NCBI GenBank assembly: GCA_000769715.1
Contig: JROS01000047.1
Coordinates: 1-34,567 of the forward strand
Reading direction: 5' to 3'
Length of the DNA stretch: 34,567 nucleotides
Source of the DNA: Desulfobulbus sp. Tol-SR
Lineage (GTDB): Bacteria > Desulfobacterota > Desulfobulbia > Desulfobulbales > Desulfocapsaceae
Positions 23,842 to 32,032 of the stretch are shown one piece after another. The position numbers were made by a program, and so were the translations under genes. The notes under the pieces were generated by a model. That model was not told where the DNA came from, did no database searches, and saw only the letters and a program-made list of their open reading frames with translations. Positions within the stretch are counted from its first letter, which is position 1, and every line of letters begins with the position of its first letter.

Positions 23842-24711
23842 CTATTTGGCGGCCATCTGTTTTTTCACCTCGATCTGCTCGCGGATCGGGTTGTAGGTCG
23901 CATCGTCGGTGGCGGCGTAGCCCTGCAGTTTGAGCATCTTCAGACCTTCCTTGTCGTCATAGGAGAGAAAGGCCTCCTTCAGGGCCGATTTGAGGGAATC
24001 CGGCAGGTCCTTGCGGCAGGCCATCGGTGAACCGGGGATCAACTCCGAGGTCCACAGGATCTGAAAATCCTTGTCGGTCTGCCAGGCTTTGCCGTTGCCT
24101 CGAGCGAGATCGAGGTCGTTGGTCGAGGCGATATCGACCTTGCCGCCCTTGACCGCCAGGATCGACGCCTCGTGGCTGCCGGAATAGATGACCTTGGAGA
24201 AATACTGTTCGGGGTCGATCTTCATGGTCTTGACAAAGAAGACGGTCGGGACGAGGGTGCCGCTGGTCGAGTTGGGGTCGGTGAAGGCCCAGACTTTGCC
24301 CTTGGCATCGTCCATTGACATGATATCGGACCCCTTGCTGGTGATGATCACCCCCTTGTAGCCCTTGGAACCATCCTCCGCGACCTCCATGACCATGGCC
24401 TCGGCGTTGGCCCGATCGGCCGCCTCGACATAGGATTTCGGTCCGAAATAGGCCAGATCGATATGTTTGAACTGCATGGCGGTGATGACCCCGGCATAAT
24501 CGCTTGCAACCTGCAGCTTCACCGGGATTTCCAGCTTTTTTTCCAGGTATTGGGCGAGGTTGCCGAAGCGTTCGGTGATATTGTCCGAGGACTCGGTGGG
24601 GATCAGGCCGAACTTCAGTTCCTTCGGCCAGTCGGCCGGTGCGGCATGAGACGCCGCCGGAATACAGAGGGACAGGGCCAGGGTGATGAGTGCGCGGTGA
24701 AGCCTTTTCAT
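23842..24711 (-). CDS. phnD: PhnD, periplasmic phosphonate-binding protein
   Basis: A 289-residue binding protein that captures phosphonates and delivers them to PhnE. The signal peptide is MKRLHRALITLALSLCIPAASHA. The mature part has LKFGLIPTESSDNITERFGNLAQYLE, SDYAGVITAMQFKHIDLAYFGPKSYVEA and DPNSTSGTLVPTVFF, the usual PhnD ligand regions. GGAG eight bases before ATG at 24711 fixes this start; a longer frame overlaps phnC and reads as nonsense. The gap to phnC is 46 bases. The protein is shorter than E. coli PhnD (338) but typical for the wider family. Note the unbroken stretches quoted are fragments of longer conserved blocks. Confidence 0.95.
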   Translation of the reverse strand: MKRLHRALITLALSLCIPAASHAAPADWPKELKFGLIPTESSDNITERFGNLAQYLEKKLEIPVKLQVASDYAGVITAMQFKHIDLAYFGPKSYVEAADRANAEAMVMEVAEDGSKGYKGVIITSKGSDIMSMDDAKGKVWAFTDPNSTSGTLVPTVFFVKTMKIDPEQYFSKVIYSGSHEASILAVKGGKVDIASTNDLDLARGNGKAWQTDKDFQILWTSELIPGSPMACRKDLPDSLKSALKEAFLSYDDKEGLKMLKLQGYAATDDATYNPIREQIEVKKQMAAK

Positions 24712-24757
24712 GGTTTTTCTCCTTGTGGTTGATGATCGAGATGCTATCGAAGCCGGA

Positions 24758-25576
24758 TCAAGCCTGACAGACTGCCGGTTGGAACGAACCCGAGGTGATC
24801 GGGTCGCAGAGAGGGTCAGCACCGACCTGGTCGGTCTGATCCTGGTTATAGATCTGCGCGACGGCGGCGGCACCGAGCCGCTCCGGTGGTCCGTCATAGA
24901 CTATCCGGCCGTGGTTGAGGCCGATCACCCGGTGGCAGAATTCCCGGGCATAATCGAGTTGATGGAGATTGGAAACCACCGTGATGCCGTATTTTTCGTT
25001 GGCCTCCCGCAGGGTCTCCATGACATTGCGGGCACTGACCGGATCGAGCGAGGAGATCGGTTCATCGGCGAGGATGATCTCGGGCCGCTGGGCGATGGCC
25101 CGGGCGATCGCCACCCGCTGCTTCTGTCCTCCCGACAGCCGGTCGCAGCGGCTGAGCGCTTCCTGTTCAATCCCGACCACCTTCATGTACTCGTAGATCT
25201 CGTCGTACTGCTCCGGGCTGTAATGTTTCACCAGGGCCGACAGCAGCGGCTTGCGGTGCAACATGCCGCTGGCGATGTTGTCGAAGACGCTGAGTCTCGA
25301 GACCAGGTTGAACCCTTGAAAGATCACGCCGATCCTGGCGCGCAGGGCCTTCAACTGATGATGGCCGATTGTCCCCAGGTCGCAGCCGAGGACCTTGAGG
25401 CGGCCCTCGATGATTGAGGTGGTGGCATTCAGCCCCATCAGCAGCGTTGATTTGCCAACGCCGGACGGCCCGATAATGCTCAGGAATTCCCCCTTGCCGA
25501 CATGCAGGTCGATGCCGCGGATGACTTTCTTGCGGCTGTAGCCCAAAGACAGATTTTCTGCTGTGATATGGCCCAT
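24758..25576 (-). CDS. phnC: PhnC, phosphonate ABC transporter ATPase
   Basis: A 272-residue ATP-binding subunit of the phosphonate importer. Walker A is GPSGVGKST near 37-45, the Q-loop is IFQGFNLV near 89-96, the signature is LSGGQKQRVAIARA near 148-161 and Walker B is IILADEPISSLD near 167-178. GGAGG nine bases before ATG at 25576 supports the start. It is the first gene of the operon that runs left to phnM and beyond. No regulator such as PhnF is adjacent; about 1 kb of gene-poor sequence lies upstream. Confidence 0.96.
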   Translation of the reverse strand: MGHITAENLSLGYSRKKVIRGIDLHVGKGEFLSIIGPSGVGKSTLLMGLNATTSIIEGRLKVLGCDLGTIGHHQLKALRARIGVIFQGFNLVSRLSVFDNIASGMLHRKPLLSALVKHYSPEQYDEIYEYMKVVGIEQEALSRCDRLSGGQKQRVAIARAIAQRPEIILADEPISSLDPVSARNVMETLREANEKYGITVVSNLHQLDYAREFCHRVIGLNHGRIVYDGPPERLGAAAVAQIYNQDQTDQVGADPLCDPITSGSFQPAVCQA

Positions 25577-25865
25577 CGGTTTTTGCCTCCGCTCTCGTTC
25601 GGATTTCTTCTTGTCTGCCGTAAATCGTGGTGTGCTGCTGTTGCTTGCGATGCTGTTCCCATCAGGATTGCAATTGTCTGTGATGATATCGGGGCCAGAT
25701 GAAGATGCTGTTCATTCTCTATGAGAAAATCGTTTGTTCTAAGTGAGAGACGGGAATCTTTTGAAAGGTGGGGTTGTGCCGGGTAACTGCCAACTGCGGG
25801 TTTTCAGAGGACAGAGGGGAAAGACCGCGATGCAATTCTCCGCCCTTCCATTTCGTTTTTTTTCT

Positions 25866-25949
25866 CTCTGTCATTTCGAGCGTCGGCGAGAAATCTCGTT
25901 GTTCCTGCATGGCGACAGGAGATCTCTCCCTTTGGTCGAGATGACAGAG
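25866..25949. repeat. 84-bp imperfect palindromic repeat element
   Basis: CTCTGTCAT at 25866-25874 is the exact reverse complement of ATGACAGAG at 25941-25949, and the arms continue to match imperfectly inward (TTCGAG against CTCGA, GAGAAATCTC against GAGATCTC). Translations of this kind of sequence give the familiar false peptides with SSRPKGEIS or CHFERRREIS, which mark a dispersed noncoding repeat seen in many environmental bacterial genomes. I take it to be such a repeat; copy number cannot be judged from one window. Confidence 0.6.
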
Positions 25950-26108
25950 GGGGGTAGGTCACGATGACTGACAGGAAAGGGCGAAAAGCGGGTGAATGGT
26001 CGCGATTGGAGAAAGAAAGGGTGACAGGGCGGGGGAAAGATCGTGATGACCAGAAGGAAGGGGGCGCAATGACAGGGGAGAATGTCGCGATCACCGGTGG
26101 GACCGAGC

Positions 26109-26160
26109 CTTCAATCTACAGATGATCCGTCTACATTCAATCTGTAGAAGATCCGCCTAT
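26109..26160. repeat. Tandem 26-nt repeat containing an inverted repeat
   Basis: Two adjacent 26-base units (26109-26134 and 26135-26160) share TTCAATCT..AGA.GATCCG.CTA with about five differences. TCTACAGAT at 26115-26123 and ATCTGTAGA at 26140-26148 are exact reverse complements. The pair could be an operator or the remains of a mobile element end. No gene start lies within 400 bases on either side other than a doubtful small frame. Confidence 0.55.
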
Positions 26161-26170
26161 GACGCCGATG

Positions 26171-26341
26171 TCATATAGTCGCCGCCGTGTTCAATCTCCT
26201 GCCGGAACTTTCGGTATTTCTTAAAACACCTGCCTTTTGCCACTTCCGAACCATATCCTGATCATTTTCTAACCTGTTCTCAATAACCATTTTGTAATTA
26301 CTCCTCCGATCAAAAACTGTTGGATAATCGGCGATGCTCAT
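26171..26341 (-). CDS. Doubtful small open frame
   Basis: A 56-residue frame (from ATG 26341) that I do not recognise, in AT-richer sequence than its surroundings. It is hydrophilic and basic with MVIENRLENDQDMVRKW in its middle. A weak AAGAG lies upstream of ATG 26341 and a better GGAGGAG lies before an internal ATG (MVIENR). It could be a small regulator, a gene remnant or chance. Confidence 0.15.
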   Translation of the reverse strand: MSIADYPTVFDRRSNYKMVIENRLENDQDMVRKWQKAGVLRNTESSGRRLNTAATI

Positions 26342-26612
26342 ATCTGAAGCTCTTTCATTTATGACAAAATCCGAGGTCGATGCATCCAGGCAGGGGCGTT
26401 GACAACAGTGTCTCCCTGCCACTCCGGAAAATCCGGACTGATTGCTCTTGTCCCCGGACCCTGCGGAAACCGAAGAAAAACGTATTTATACCGGAAAAGG
26501 TCATCCCTGGGCATCGGTTATAGATTGCCGGCGGCTTACGGGAAAACCGCTGTTGAGACAGCCAAGTGTGGCGTCATTGTTGCGCTGGTGCTTCAGCGCG
26601 AAGGAGAAAGTC

Positions 26613-26993
26613 ATGAAAAATCCATTTTCGAGTACCATAAAGGGTAGCAAAGGTTCGATGCGAGCCTTCGGTGGAATATTCCGGTCCAAATACATCGAAC
26701 TGATTCTGGCCGTTGGCTTGTTTATTCTTCTCGATTCCGGTGTATTGATCCTCAACTTTTACACTTCCTACCAGATTGCCAACGATGCCCATGCGATCCA
26801 GCTTGCCAGTCGTATGGGAACGCTCAGTCAAGGCCTTTTGCATGAACTCTACCAGGTTCAGGATGATGCCGACAACCCGAGTGGCAGCTACTCGGAATCG
26901 ATCGATATATTTGCCAAATCCTACAAGCTCTTTGATGAAACACTCGATGCATTCAAAGTCCAGGGTGAGATTCCAGGCCGGCCGGTATACTGA
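26613..26993 (+). pseudogene. Truncated chemoreceptor N-terminus (PilJ-type sensor domain)
   Basis: A 126-residue frame with an excellent ribosome site (AAGGAG seven bases before ATG 26613). It has one membrane segment at about 31-52 (ELILAVGLFILLDSGVLILNF) and then NDAHAIQLASRMGTLSQGLLHELYQVQDD, which resembles the PilJ-type sensor helix (AGRQRMLSQRM) of methyl-accepting proteins. It stops after GEIPGRPVY, where full receptors continue to a second membrane segment, HAMP and signalling domain; none of these follows in any frame before the CheY gene. I therefore read it as a truncated receptor, although a stand-alone short sensor cannot be excluded. CheY and CheX genes follow on the same strand. 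Confidence 0.6.
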
Positions 26994-27142
26994 GTTTCTG
27001 TTTACGTTCGAGGGGGAAAGAGTAGCCGTTCAATCGTAACGACAAGGAACTCAAGGTGTTCCGTTGTAAGGTGCATTAACGAATCGGTGCAGCGAATGGG
27101 AACTCCTGTGCTGATTATCACGAGACAATTGAGGAGAGGGTA

Positions 27143-27520
27143 ATGAAAATGCTCATAGTTGATGACTCGCTGATTATTCGCAGGAAAATAGAGCGAGAGA
27201 TCAACCTTCCGGAATTGAAAGAGATTTACACGGCAAGTAATGGGCAGGAGGCCGTGGAGGTTTTTACGGCCCATGAGCCTGAACTGGTCACCATGGACCT
27301 GACCATGCCGAGGATGGACGGCACGGAATGTGTCAAGCAACTGGTAGCCATCAATCCCGACACGGTTATTCTGGTGATATCGGCGCTCGCTGATAGAGCC
27401 ACCGCCATCAAGGCCGTTAAATACGGAGCCTATGGTTTCTTATGTAAGCCCTTCACTGAAAGTGAAATTAACGAGGCGCTTACCAAATGTATTGCTTTCA
27501 GCAAAGAACTGAGGGGCTGA
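27143..27520 (+). CDS. CheY-like single-domain response regulator
   Basis: A 125-residue receiver domain without an output domain. The acidic pair is Asp7-Asp8 (LIVDDS), the phosphorylation site is Asp52 (VTMDLTMPRMDG), the switch residue is Ser80 (LVISALAD) and the lysine is Lys102 (LCKPF), so all receiver residues are present. GAGGAGAGG precedes ATG 27143. It ends one base before the CheX gene, making a regulator-phosphatase pair. No CheA or CheW lies in the window, so the phosphate donor is elsewhere. Confidence 0.93.
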   Translation: MKMLIVDDSLIIRRKIEREINLPELKEIYTASNGQEAVEVFTAHEPELVTMDLTMPRMDGTECVKQLVAINPDTVILVISALADRATAIKAVKYGAYGFLCKPFTESEINEALTKCIAFSKELRG

Positions 27521-27521
27521 T

Positions 27522-27971
27522 ATGATAACGGAAAGGGATATCGAAGTGTTTATCGACGGAATAAAGCATTATTTCCGGACCAGTACAGAAATAGATATCG
27601 TCGTGGAAACCCCGTATCTCATCTCTGCCGATGAAATATCTGTCAACGATTACACCGGAATCATAGGAATCTCCGGAGAACGCAAAGGTTTCGTCCTGGT
27701 GACGGCCCCGACAGTCATGCTCCGTTATCTTGTGTTGAGCCTGGGTGAGAAAGCCGTCACCCCTGACCTTGTCCACGATGTGATCGGTGAAGTGGCGAAC
27801 ACGATTTCCGGTAATGCCCGCCGATCTTTCGGGCCGGGATTCATGATTTCGGTTCCTCTGATAGTGCAGGGGCAGCCGGAACGGATTGGGGCTGCCAAAG
27901 ATACCAATGGTTATGTCATTCCGTCTCGTTGGAATACCTTCCCATTTCAACTGGTGGTGTCACTGCAGTAA
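27522..27971 (+). CDS. cheX: CheX family CheY-phosphatase
   Basis: A 149-residue protein of the CheC/CheX/FliY phosphatase group, which removes phosphate from CheY. The single active motif E-x-x-N is Glu90 to Asn93 in IGEVANTISGNARRSF, the one-site arrangement of CheX. The N-terminal EVFIDGIKHYF helix and TGIIGISGERKGFVLV strand pair also fit. The gene begins one base after the CheY-like stop with GAGGGG upstream. Together the two would form a fast-resetting phosphorelay output. Confidence 0.9.
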   Translation: MITERDIEVFIDGIKHYFRTSTEIDIVVETPYLISADEISVNDYTGIIGISGERKGFVLVTAPTVMLRYLVLSLGEKAVTPDLVHDVIGEVANTISGNARRSFGPGFMISVPLIVQGQPERIGAAKDTNGYVIPSRWNTFPFQLVVSLQ

Positions 27972-28006
27972 CAGTCCATCATCTCTTCGTCATCCTCGCC
28001 GTCACT

Positions 28007-28032
28007 CACCCATCCCCCGCGGGGGATGGGTG
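28007..28032. terminator. Perfect 12-bp hairpin after cheX
   Basis: CACCCATCCCCC at 28007-28018 is the exact reverse complement of GGGGGATGGGTG at 28021-28032, around GC. It lies 35 bases after the cheX stop and just before the end of the transposase remnant. There is no T run. It may stop cheYX transcripts or may belong to the insertion sequence. Confidence 0.5.
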
Positions 28033-28035
28033 GCC

Positions 28036-28400
28036 TCAAACAGCTCGCTCCATCAATTGGTTGAAAAGCTCGTCTGGCGTGGCTCCAGACAATGCTTGAT
28101 GGGGTCTAACCATATTGTATCGCACGACAAACTTCTGAATTCCCTTCTCCAGTTCAATTGGCGTCGCTAGGATTTCAAATAGATGTCCTCGTATTTGATC
28201 GTTCTCCAGAAGCGCTCAATAACAACATTATCTAGCCACCGGCCTCGTCCGTCCATACTCATTCGAATTCCTGATCCTTGTACACAATCTTGCCATTGCT
28301 CGGAGGTGAAATGACACCCCTGGTCAGTATTGATATCGGCCGCTTTTATTGTTGCCCTTGCTTTCCAACCGACAATTACCCTACATTGATAATGGGAAGA
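28036..28400 (-). pseudogene. IS3-family transposase remnant (OrfB C-terminal part)
   Basis: The minus strand encodes a decayed OrfB. Reading right to left: RVIVGWKARA (core strand), then NTDQGCHFTSEQW with the second catalytic Asp, GIRMSMDGRGRWLDN, and VIERFWRTIKYEDIYLK with the catalytic Glu. The frame then hits a stop (TAG at 28167-28169) and resumes in another frame as FVVRYNMVRPHQALSGATPDEL to a TGA at 28036-28038. Compared with intact OrfB about 20 residues are missing between the VGW strand and NTDQG, and the N-terminal half is absent. This is an old insertion that now ends about 40 bases before the usp start. Confidence 0.85.
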
Positions 28401-28442
28401 CTCTTTGCAATGTCGTCGGACAAACCATTTTCCGGGGGTGGT

Positions 28443-29288
28443 ATGGAGCGGCAGATCTATCTCGCCTACGACGGTTCAATCAATGCCGATTGGGTCTCCC
28501 GCTACGCCATTCGGATAGCCGCAACCTTTCACAACCGCAGGATCATCCTGATCCATATCCTCGATCATTCCGCCTCCAGACGCAGGATAGACGAGAAGAT
28601 TGCCGCCATCGCCCGCGAATGCGAGGTGCACGGCATCGAGTGCCGGAGTGTGATCCATGATCTCGACCGGGATGTTTTTTCCAGCCTGCTCCGGCTTATC
28701 CCTGCCGGCGACAACAGTTACTGCCTGTGCGGGGCGCGGATCGCCTCCCGGGGCAGAGGTTTTCTCGCCGGCACGGTCTCGGAGCGACTGCTCCGCTCGC
28801 GGCTGTTCAATGTCATGGCCATCCGGGTGGTCAACCCCGGCCTGATGGGCTGTCCGAGAACGCTGCTGTTCCCGCTGGCCGGCCATCCCCGCAGATTCGA
28901 TGCCGCCATGCCGTTTCTGCGGCTGTTCACCTCCACCCCGATCACCCTGCATCTGCTTCGGGTGATAGTGGTCAACCCCATCCAACTCCGCTACATTTCA
29001 GCTGAAATTGCACGAAAAAAGATCGCCGCAGGCCGGGAGTACCTGCATCGGGTAATGAGAGAAATCGAGGAAGAGATCGCCGACGCCCCCTGGCATCTAG
29101 ATCCCCATGTGGTGCTCTCCGACAACTGGGCCGAAGAAATTCTCGTCCAGGCCGGCAAGGTACGGGCATCGATGATCCTGCTCGGGGCTACCGAACGAAG
29201 CCAGCCATCACGGTTTTTCTCCAGCAACCGGCTCGAACAGATCCTCCGCAACACCCCGTGCGATGTCGGGATTTACCGCAAGCGATGA
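28443..29288 (+). CDS. Universal stress protein, two tandem Usp domains
   Basis: A 281-residue protein made of two Usp-like halves (about 1-130 and 136-281). The first begins IYLAYDGSINADWVSRYAIRIA with RIILIHILD; the second begins RTLLFPLAGHPRRFDAAMPFL and ends ASMILLGATERS...NTPCDVGIYRK, the usual Usp ending. The ATP-loop glycines are poorly kept in the first half. I start at ATG 28443 after a GGGGGTGG stretch; the in-frame extension to 28278 is antisense to the transposase remnant and should be ignored. Its stop overlaps the ATPase start (ATGA), so the two proteins are made together, suggesting a regulatory or assisting role for ion transport. Confidence 0.85.
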   Translation: MERQIYLAYDGSINADWVSRYAIRIAATFHNRRIILIHILDHSASRRRIDEKIAAIARECEVHGIECRSVIHDLDRDVFSSLLRLIPAGDNSYCLCGARIASRGRGFLAGTVSERLLRSRLFNVMAIRVVNPGLMGCPRTLLFPLAGHPRRFDAAMPFLRLFTSTPITLHLLRVIVVNPIQLRYISAEIARKKIAAGREYLHRVMREIEEEIADAPWHLDPHVVLSDNWAEEILVQAGKVRASMILLGATERSQPSRFFSSNRLEQILRNTPCDVGIYRKR

Positions 29289-32032
29289 CACGATTGCCTC
29301 AGCATATCGGCACCATTGGGCCGGATCGGGTGTATGCCTCTCTCCACACCCGTCCTGAAGGCTTGACACCGGCCGAGGTGGCGGAACGGCAGGCCCATAT
29401 CGGCCAGAACAGCTTCGAGGTGATCGATCGCTGGAAACTGCTGCGGCTCCTGGGCCGGCAGTTCACCAATTTTTTCGCCATCCTGCTGGTCATCTCGGCG
29501 CTCATCTGCTTTATCGCCCAGCGGATCAATCCCGGGGAAGGCATGGGAGTCCTCGGCTGGGCCCTGACCGGTGTGGCGCTGCTCAACGCCGTGTTCAGTT
29601 TTTTCCAGGAATACCGGGCCGAAAAGGCTATGGAGGCGCTGAAGAAATTTCTGCCCCACCTGGTCGAGATTTGCCGCCAGGGCCTGATCTCCAAGGTCCC
29701 TGCGGCAGAGCTCGTCCCCGGCGATGTGGTCATTCTGGCGGAGGGGGACAAGATTGCGGCGGATATGCGGATTGTTGCCGCGGAAGGACTGATGATCGAC
29801 AATGCCCCACTGACCGGGGAATCGATTGCCGTCCGGCTGTCGCCCCTGGCCCGGGAAAAAATACTCGAGGAATGCGACAATATCGCCTTTGCCGGCTGCA
29901 CCGTGGTCAAAGGCGGCGGGCGCGGGGTGGTGTTTGCCACCGGTCTCCGCACCCGGTTCGGCCGTATCGCCAACCTATCCCAGACCATCCGCCGTAGCGA
30001 CTCCCCCCTGGAACGCGAGATTTCACGGATGATCCGGGTGCTGACGATCATCGCCTGCAGCATGGGGGTCAGTTTTTTCCTGTACGGTGTCGCCAGCGGC
30101 AGATCGCTGTGGATCAATCTGGTGTTCATGATGGGCATCATCGTCGCCAATGTCCCGGAAGGGCTGCTGCCGACGCTGACCGTGGCGCTGGTCATGGGCA
30201 GCCTGCGGATGGCGCGAAAAAATGTCCTGGTCACCAGCCTCAATGCGGTGGAGGCGCTCGGGGCCGTACATGTCGTCTGTACCGATAAGACCGGCACCCT
30301 GACCTTGAACAGTCTGACCATCACCACCATGATCGACCCGGTATCGGGGGAGGCGATGACGGGGGAGCAGGAACGGACGCTGACGGCGCTTGCCCTCAGC
30401 GCCTCCGACGTCCGGGCAGCGGCCGAACAGGTGCTCGGCGATCCGCTGGATGTGGCGGTTGCCCGGCACTGGCTCGGTCTTGCGCCCGACGGATTGGCCG
30501 AGGTGCAGCGGCAGGTCCGCCGCTATTTCGCCTTCGATGTCGACAAACGACGAGCGGCCGGGGTCTTCGCCGACCAGGGCAAGGCGCTCTTTGTGGTCAA
30601 AGGCGCCTTTGAGGCCATCCGGCCGATGGTGACGGCGATCGCTGCCGCCGGGGCAGGTGCGACACTGATCAACGCGGCGCCGCTGGCGCAGCGGTTGGCC
30701 GCCAGCGAAGCGATCATGCAGCGGATGGCGGCCCAGGGCCTGAGGGTCCTCGCCGTTGCCTGTCGCGATCTTTCGGTGGCGGAGGCGGAGGCCTGCAGCG
30801 CCCCGGAGGCGACAGCCGACTTCCTGGAGCATGATCTGGTCCTGGCCGGGTTCATCGGGGTGGAAGATCCGCTCAGGCCGGAGGTGCCGCAGGCAGTGGC
30901 CAAATGCCATGCCGCCGGCATCGCGGTGATGATGATCACTGGCGATCACCCCGCGACGGCGCTGGCCATAGCGGCCAAGGCGGGGATTGTCCAGCCCGGC
31001 TGCAGCGATCATCTCACCGGCGACCAACTCCGGCAGCTGACGGTGCCCGGCCTGGTCGAACGCCTGGAGCATGGTGTCCGGGTCTTTGCCCGGACCACGC
31101 CGGAGCAGAAAATGAAGATCGTCACCGCCCTCAAACACATGGACAAGGTGGTGGCCATGACCGGCGACGGGGTCAATGACGCGCCGGCCCTAAAAGCGGC
31201 CGACATCGGTATCGCCATGGGAAAAATGGGAACCGACGTTGCCAGGGAGTCGGCCCAGGTGATCCTGCTCGACGACAACTTCGCCCATATCGTCGACGGC
31301 ATCGAAGAAGGCCGGACCGTCTTCCAGAACATGAAAAAGTTCACCAACTATGTCCTTGTCAGCAACGGGCCCGAAATACTGCCCTACCTGCTCTATATCG
31401 TCCTGCCGGTTCCGCTTGCCCTCAACATCATCCACATCCTCTCCATCGATCTGGGCACCGACATCATTCCCTCCATGGGTCTGGGCCAGGAACCGCCGGA
31501 TCCGGAGATCATGAGCAGCCCTCCTCGGAACCGTACCGAGGGATTGCTGACACGGCGACTCATTCTCCACAGTTACGGCTTTCTCGGCCTGCTCGAGGGG
31601 CTGTGGTCCCTCTTTCTCTTTTTCTTTGTCCTGGTTGACGGCGGCTGGCGCTACGGCATGGATCTGCCGACCACCTCGCCGCTGTACCGTTCCGCCACCG
31701 GCATCACCCTGGCCTCGATCTTCCTGATGCAGATCGGCAACCTGATCGGCCGCCGCTCGCGCCGGGGGTCCGGCCTCGACAGGGGGATTTTCCGCAACCG
31801 ATTGCTCCTCGCCGGTATAGCCATCCAGATTGTCTTCGCCTGGGCGACCCTGTATTATCCACCGCTGCAGAAGGTGCTGAATACCGGGCCGGTGGCGCCG
31901 GTGTTCTTTGGGCTGGCCTGGCTGGGGATCGTCTGGATCTTCGGGCTGGATTATCTCTCTAAGTATCTGGGCACGCGGCGATCGCCGGCGGCAGCCGGTA
32001 TCCACCGACCAGGGCATTCTGATCGCCGTTGA
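29285..32032 (+). CDS. P-type cation ATPase, P2 group resembling Na+/K+-ATPase
   Basis: A 915-residue ion pump of the inner membrane. The actuator loop has PLTGES near 174-179; M4 has ANVPEGLLPTLTVAL near 288; the phosphorylation site is CTDKTGTLTLNSL near 331; and the hinge is MTGDGVNDAPALKAADIGIAMG near 625. M5 and M6 read NYVLVSNGPEILPYLLY and ILSIDLGTDIIPSMGLGQEPPD, matching the N-x-PE and DLGTD ion-site residues of the Na+/K+ and H+/K+ pumps (P2C) more than SERCA-type pumps. Ten membrane segments are expected. ATG at 29285 overlaps the usp stop; a GTG at 29258 is the alternative. Ion specificity is inference: Na+ or K+ is plausible, Ca2+ less so. Confidence 0.93.
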   Translation: MTRLPQHIGTIGPDRVYASLHTRPEGLTPAEVAERQAHIGQNSFEVIDRWKLLRLLGRQFTNFFAILLVISALICFIAQRINPGEGMGVLGWALTGVALLNAVFSFFQEYRAEKAMEALKKFLPHLVEICRQGLISKVPAAELVPGDVVILAEGDKIAADMRIVAAEGLMIDNAPLTGESIAVRLSPLAREKILEECDNIAFAGCTVVKGGGRGVVFATGLRTRFGRIANLSQTIRRSDSPLEREISRMIRVLTIIACSMGVSFFLYGVASGRSLWINLVFMMGIIVANVPEGLLPTLTVALVMGSLRMARKNVLVTSLNAVEALGAVHVVCTDKTGTLTLNSLTITTMIDPVSGEAMTGEQERTLTALALSASDVRAAAEQVLGDPLDVAVARHWLGLAPDGLAEVQRQVRRYFAFDVDKRRAAGVFADQGKALFVVKGAFEAIRPMVTAIAAAGAGATLINAAPLAQRLAASEAIMQRMAAQGLRVLAVACRDLSVAEAEACSAPEATADFLEHDLVLAGFIGVEDPLRPEVPQAVAKCHAAGIAVMMITGDHPATALAIAAKAGIVQPGCSDHLTGDQLRQLTVPGLVERLEHGVRVFARTTPEQKMKIVTALKHMDKVVAMTGDGVNDAPALKAADIGIAMGKMGTDVARESAQVILLDDNFAHIVDGIEEGRTVFQNMKKFTNYVLVSNGPEILPYLLYIVLPVPLALNIIHILSIDLGTDIIPSMGLGQEPPDPEIMSSPPRNRTEGLLTRRLILHSYGFLGLLEGLWSLFLFFFVLVDGGWRYGMDLPTTSPLYRSATGITLASIFLMQIGNLIGRRSRRGSGLDRGIFRNRLLLAGIAIQIVFAWATLYYPPLQKVLNTGPVAPVFFGLAWLGIVWIFGLDYLSKYLGTRRSPAAAGIHRPGHSDRR

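Larger units (their letters stand above)
25577..26612. other. Gene-poor region upstream of the phn operon
   Basis: About 1,040 bases with no well-supported gene. The part next to phnC should hold the operon promoter; I see no convincing -35/-10 or Pho box, but GATGCTGTTC occurs twice as a direct repeat, at 25649-25658 and 25704-25713 (55 bases apart, about five helical turns). Farther out are an 84-bp imperfect palindrome, a purine-rich stretch (about 25955-26100) in which GTCGCGAT-like and TGACAGG-like words recur, and a tandem 26-nt repeat. A hairpin GCGCTG/CAGCGC at 26582-26599 stands just before the ribosome site of the next plus-strand gene. Confidence 0.5.

Noticed and set aside
24712..24897. 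N-terminal extension of PhnD
   Set aside because: It would place 62 residues before a clean signal peptide and overlaps phnC; GGAG supports ATG 24711.
25866..25880. Pho box (CTGTCAT) before phnC
   Set aside because: The word is part of the palindromic repeat arm, lies about 290 bases from phnC, and the second half-site is missing.
25804..26094. Minus-strand 96-residue frame upstream of phnC
   Set aside because: The peptide contains SSRPKGEIS and DARNDREK, the false translation typical of a dispersed palindromic repeat.
26109..26160. CRISPR array
   Set aside because: Only two adjacent repeats without spacers, and no cas gene in the window.
26423..26612. Cyclic di-GMP (GEMM) riboswitch before the chemoreceptor fragment
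   Set aside because: I looked for the conserved GEMM core words and did not find them; only a small hairpin is present.
28278..28442. N-terminal extension of the universal stress protein
   Set aside because: This DNA encodes the transposase remnant on the other strand, and the peptide has no Usp character.
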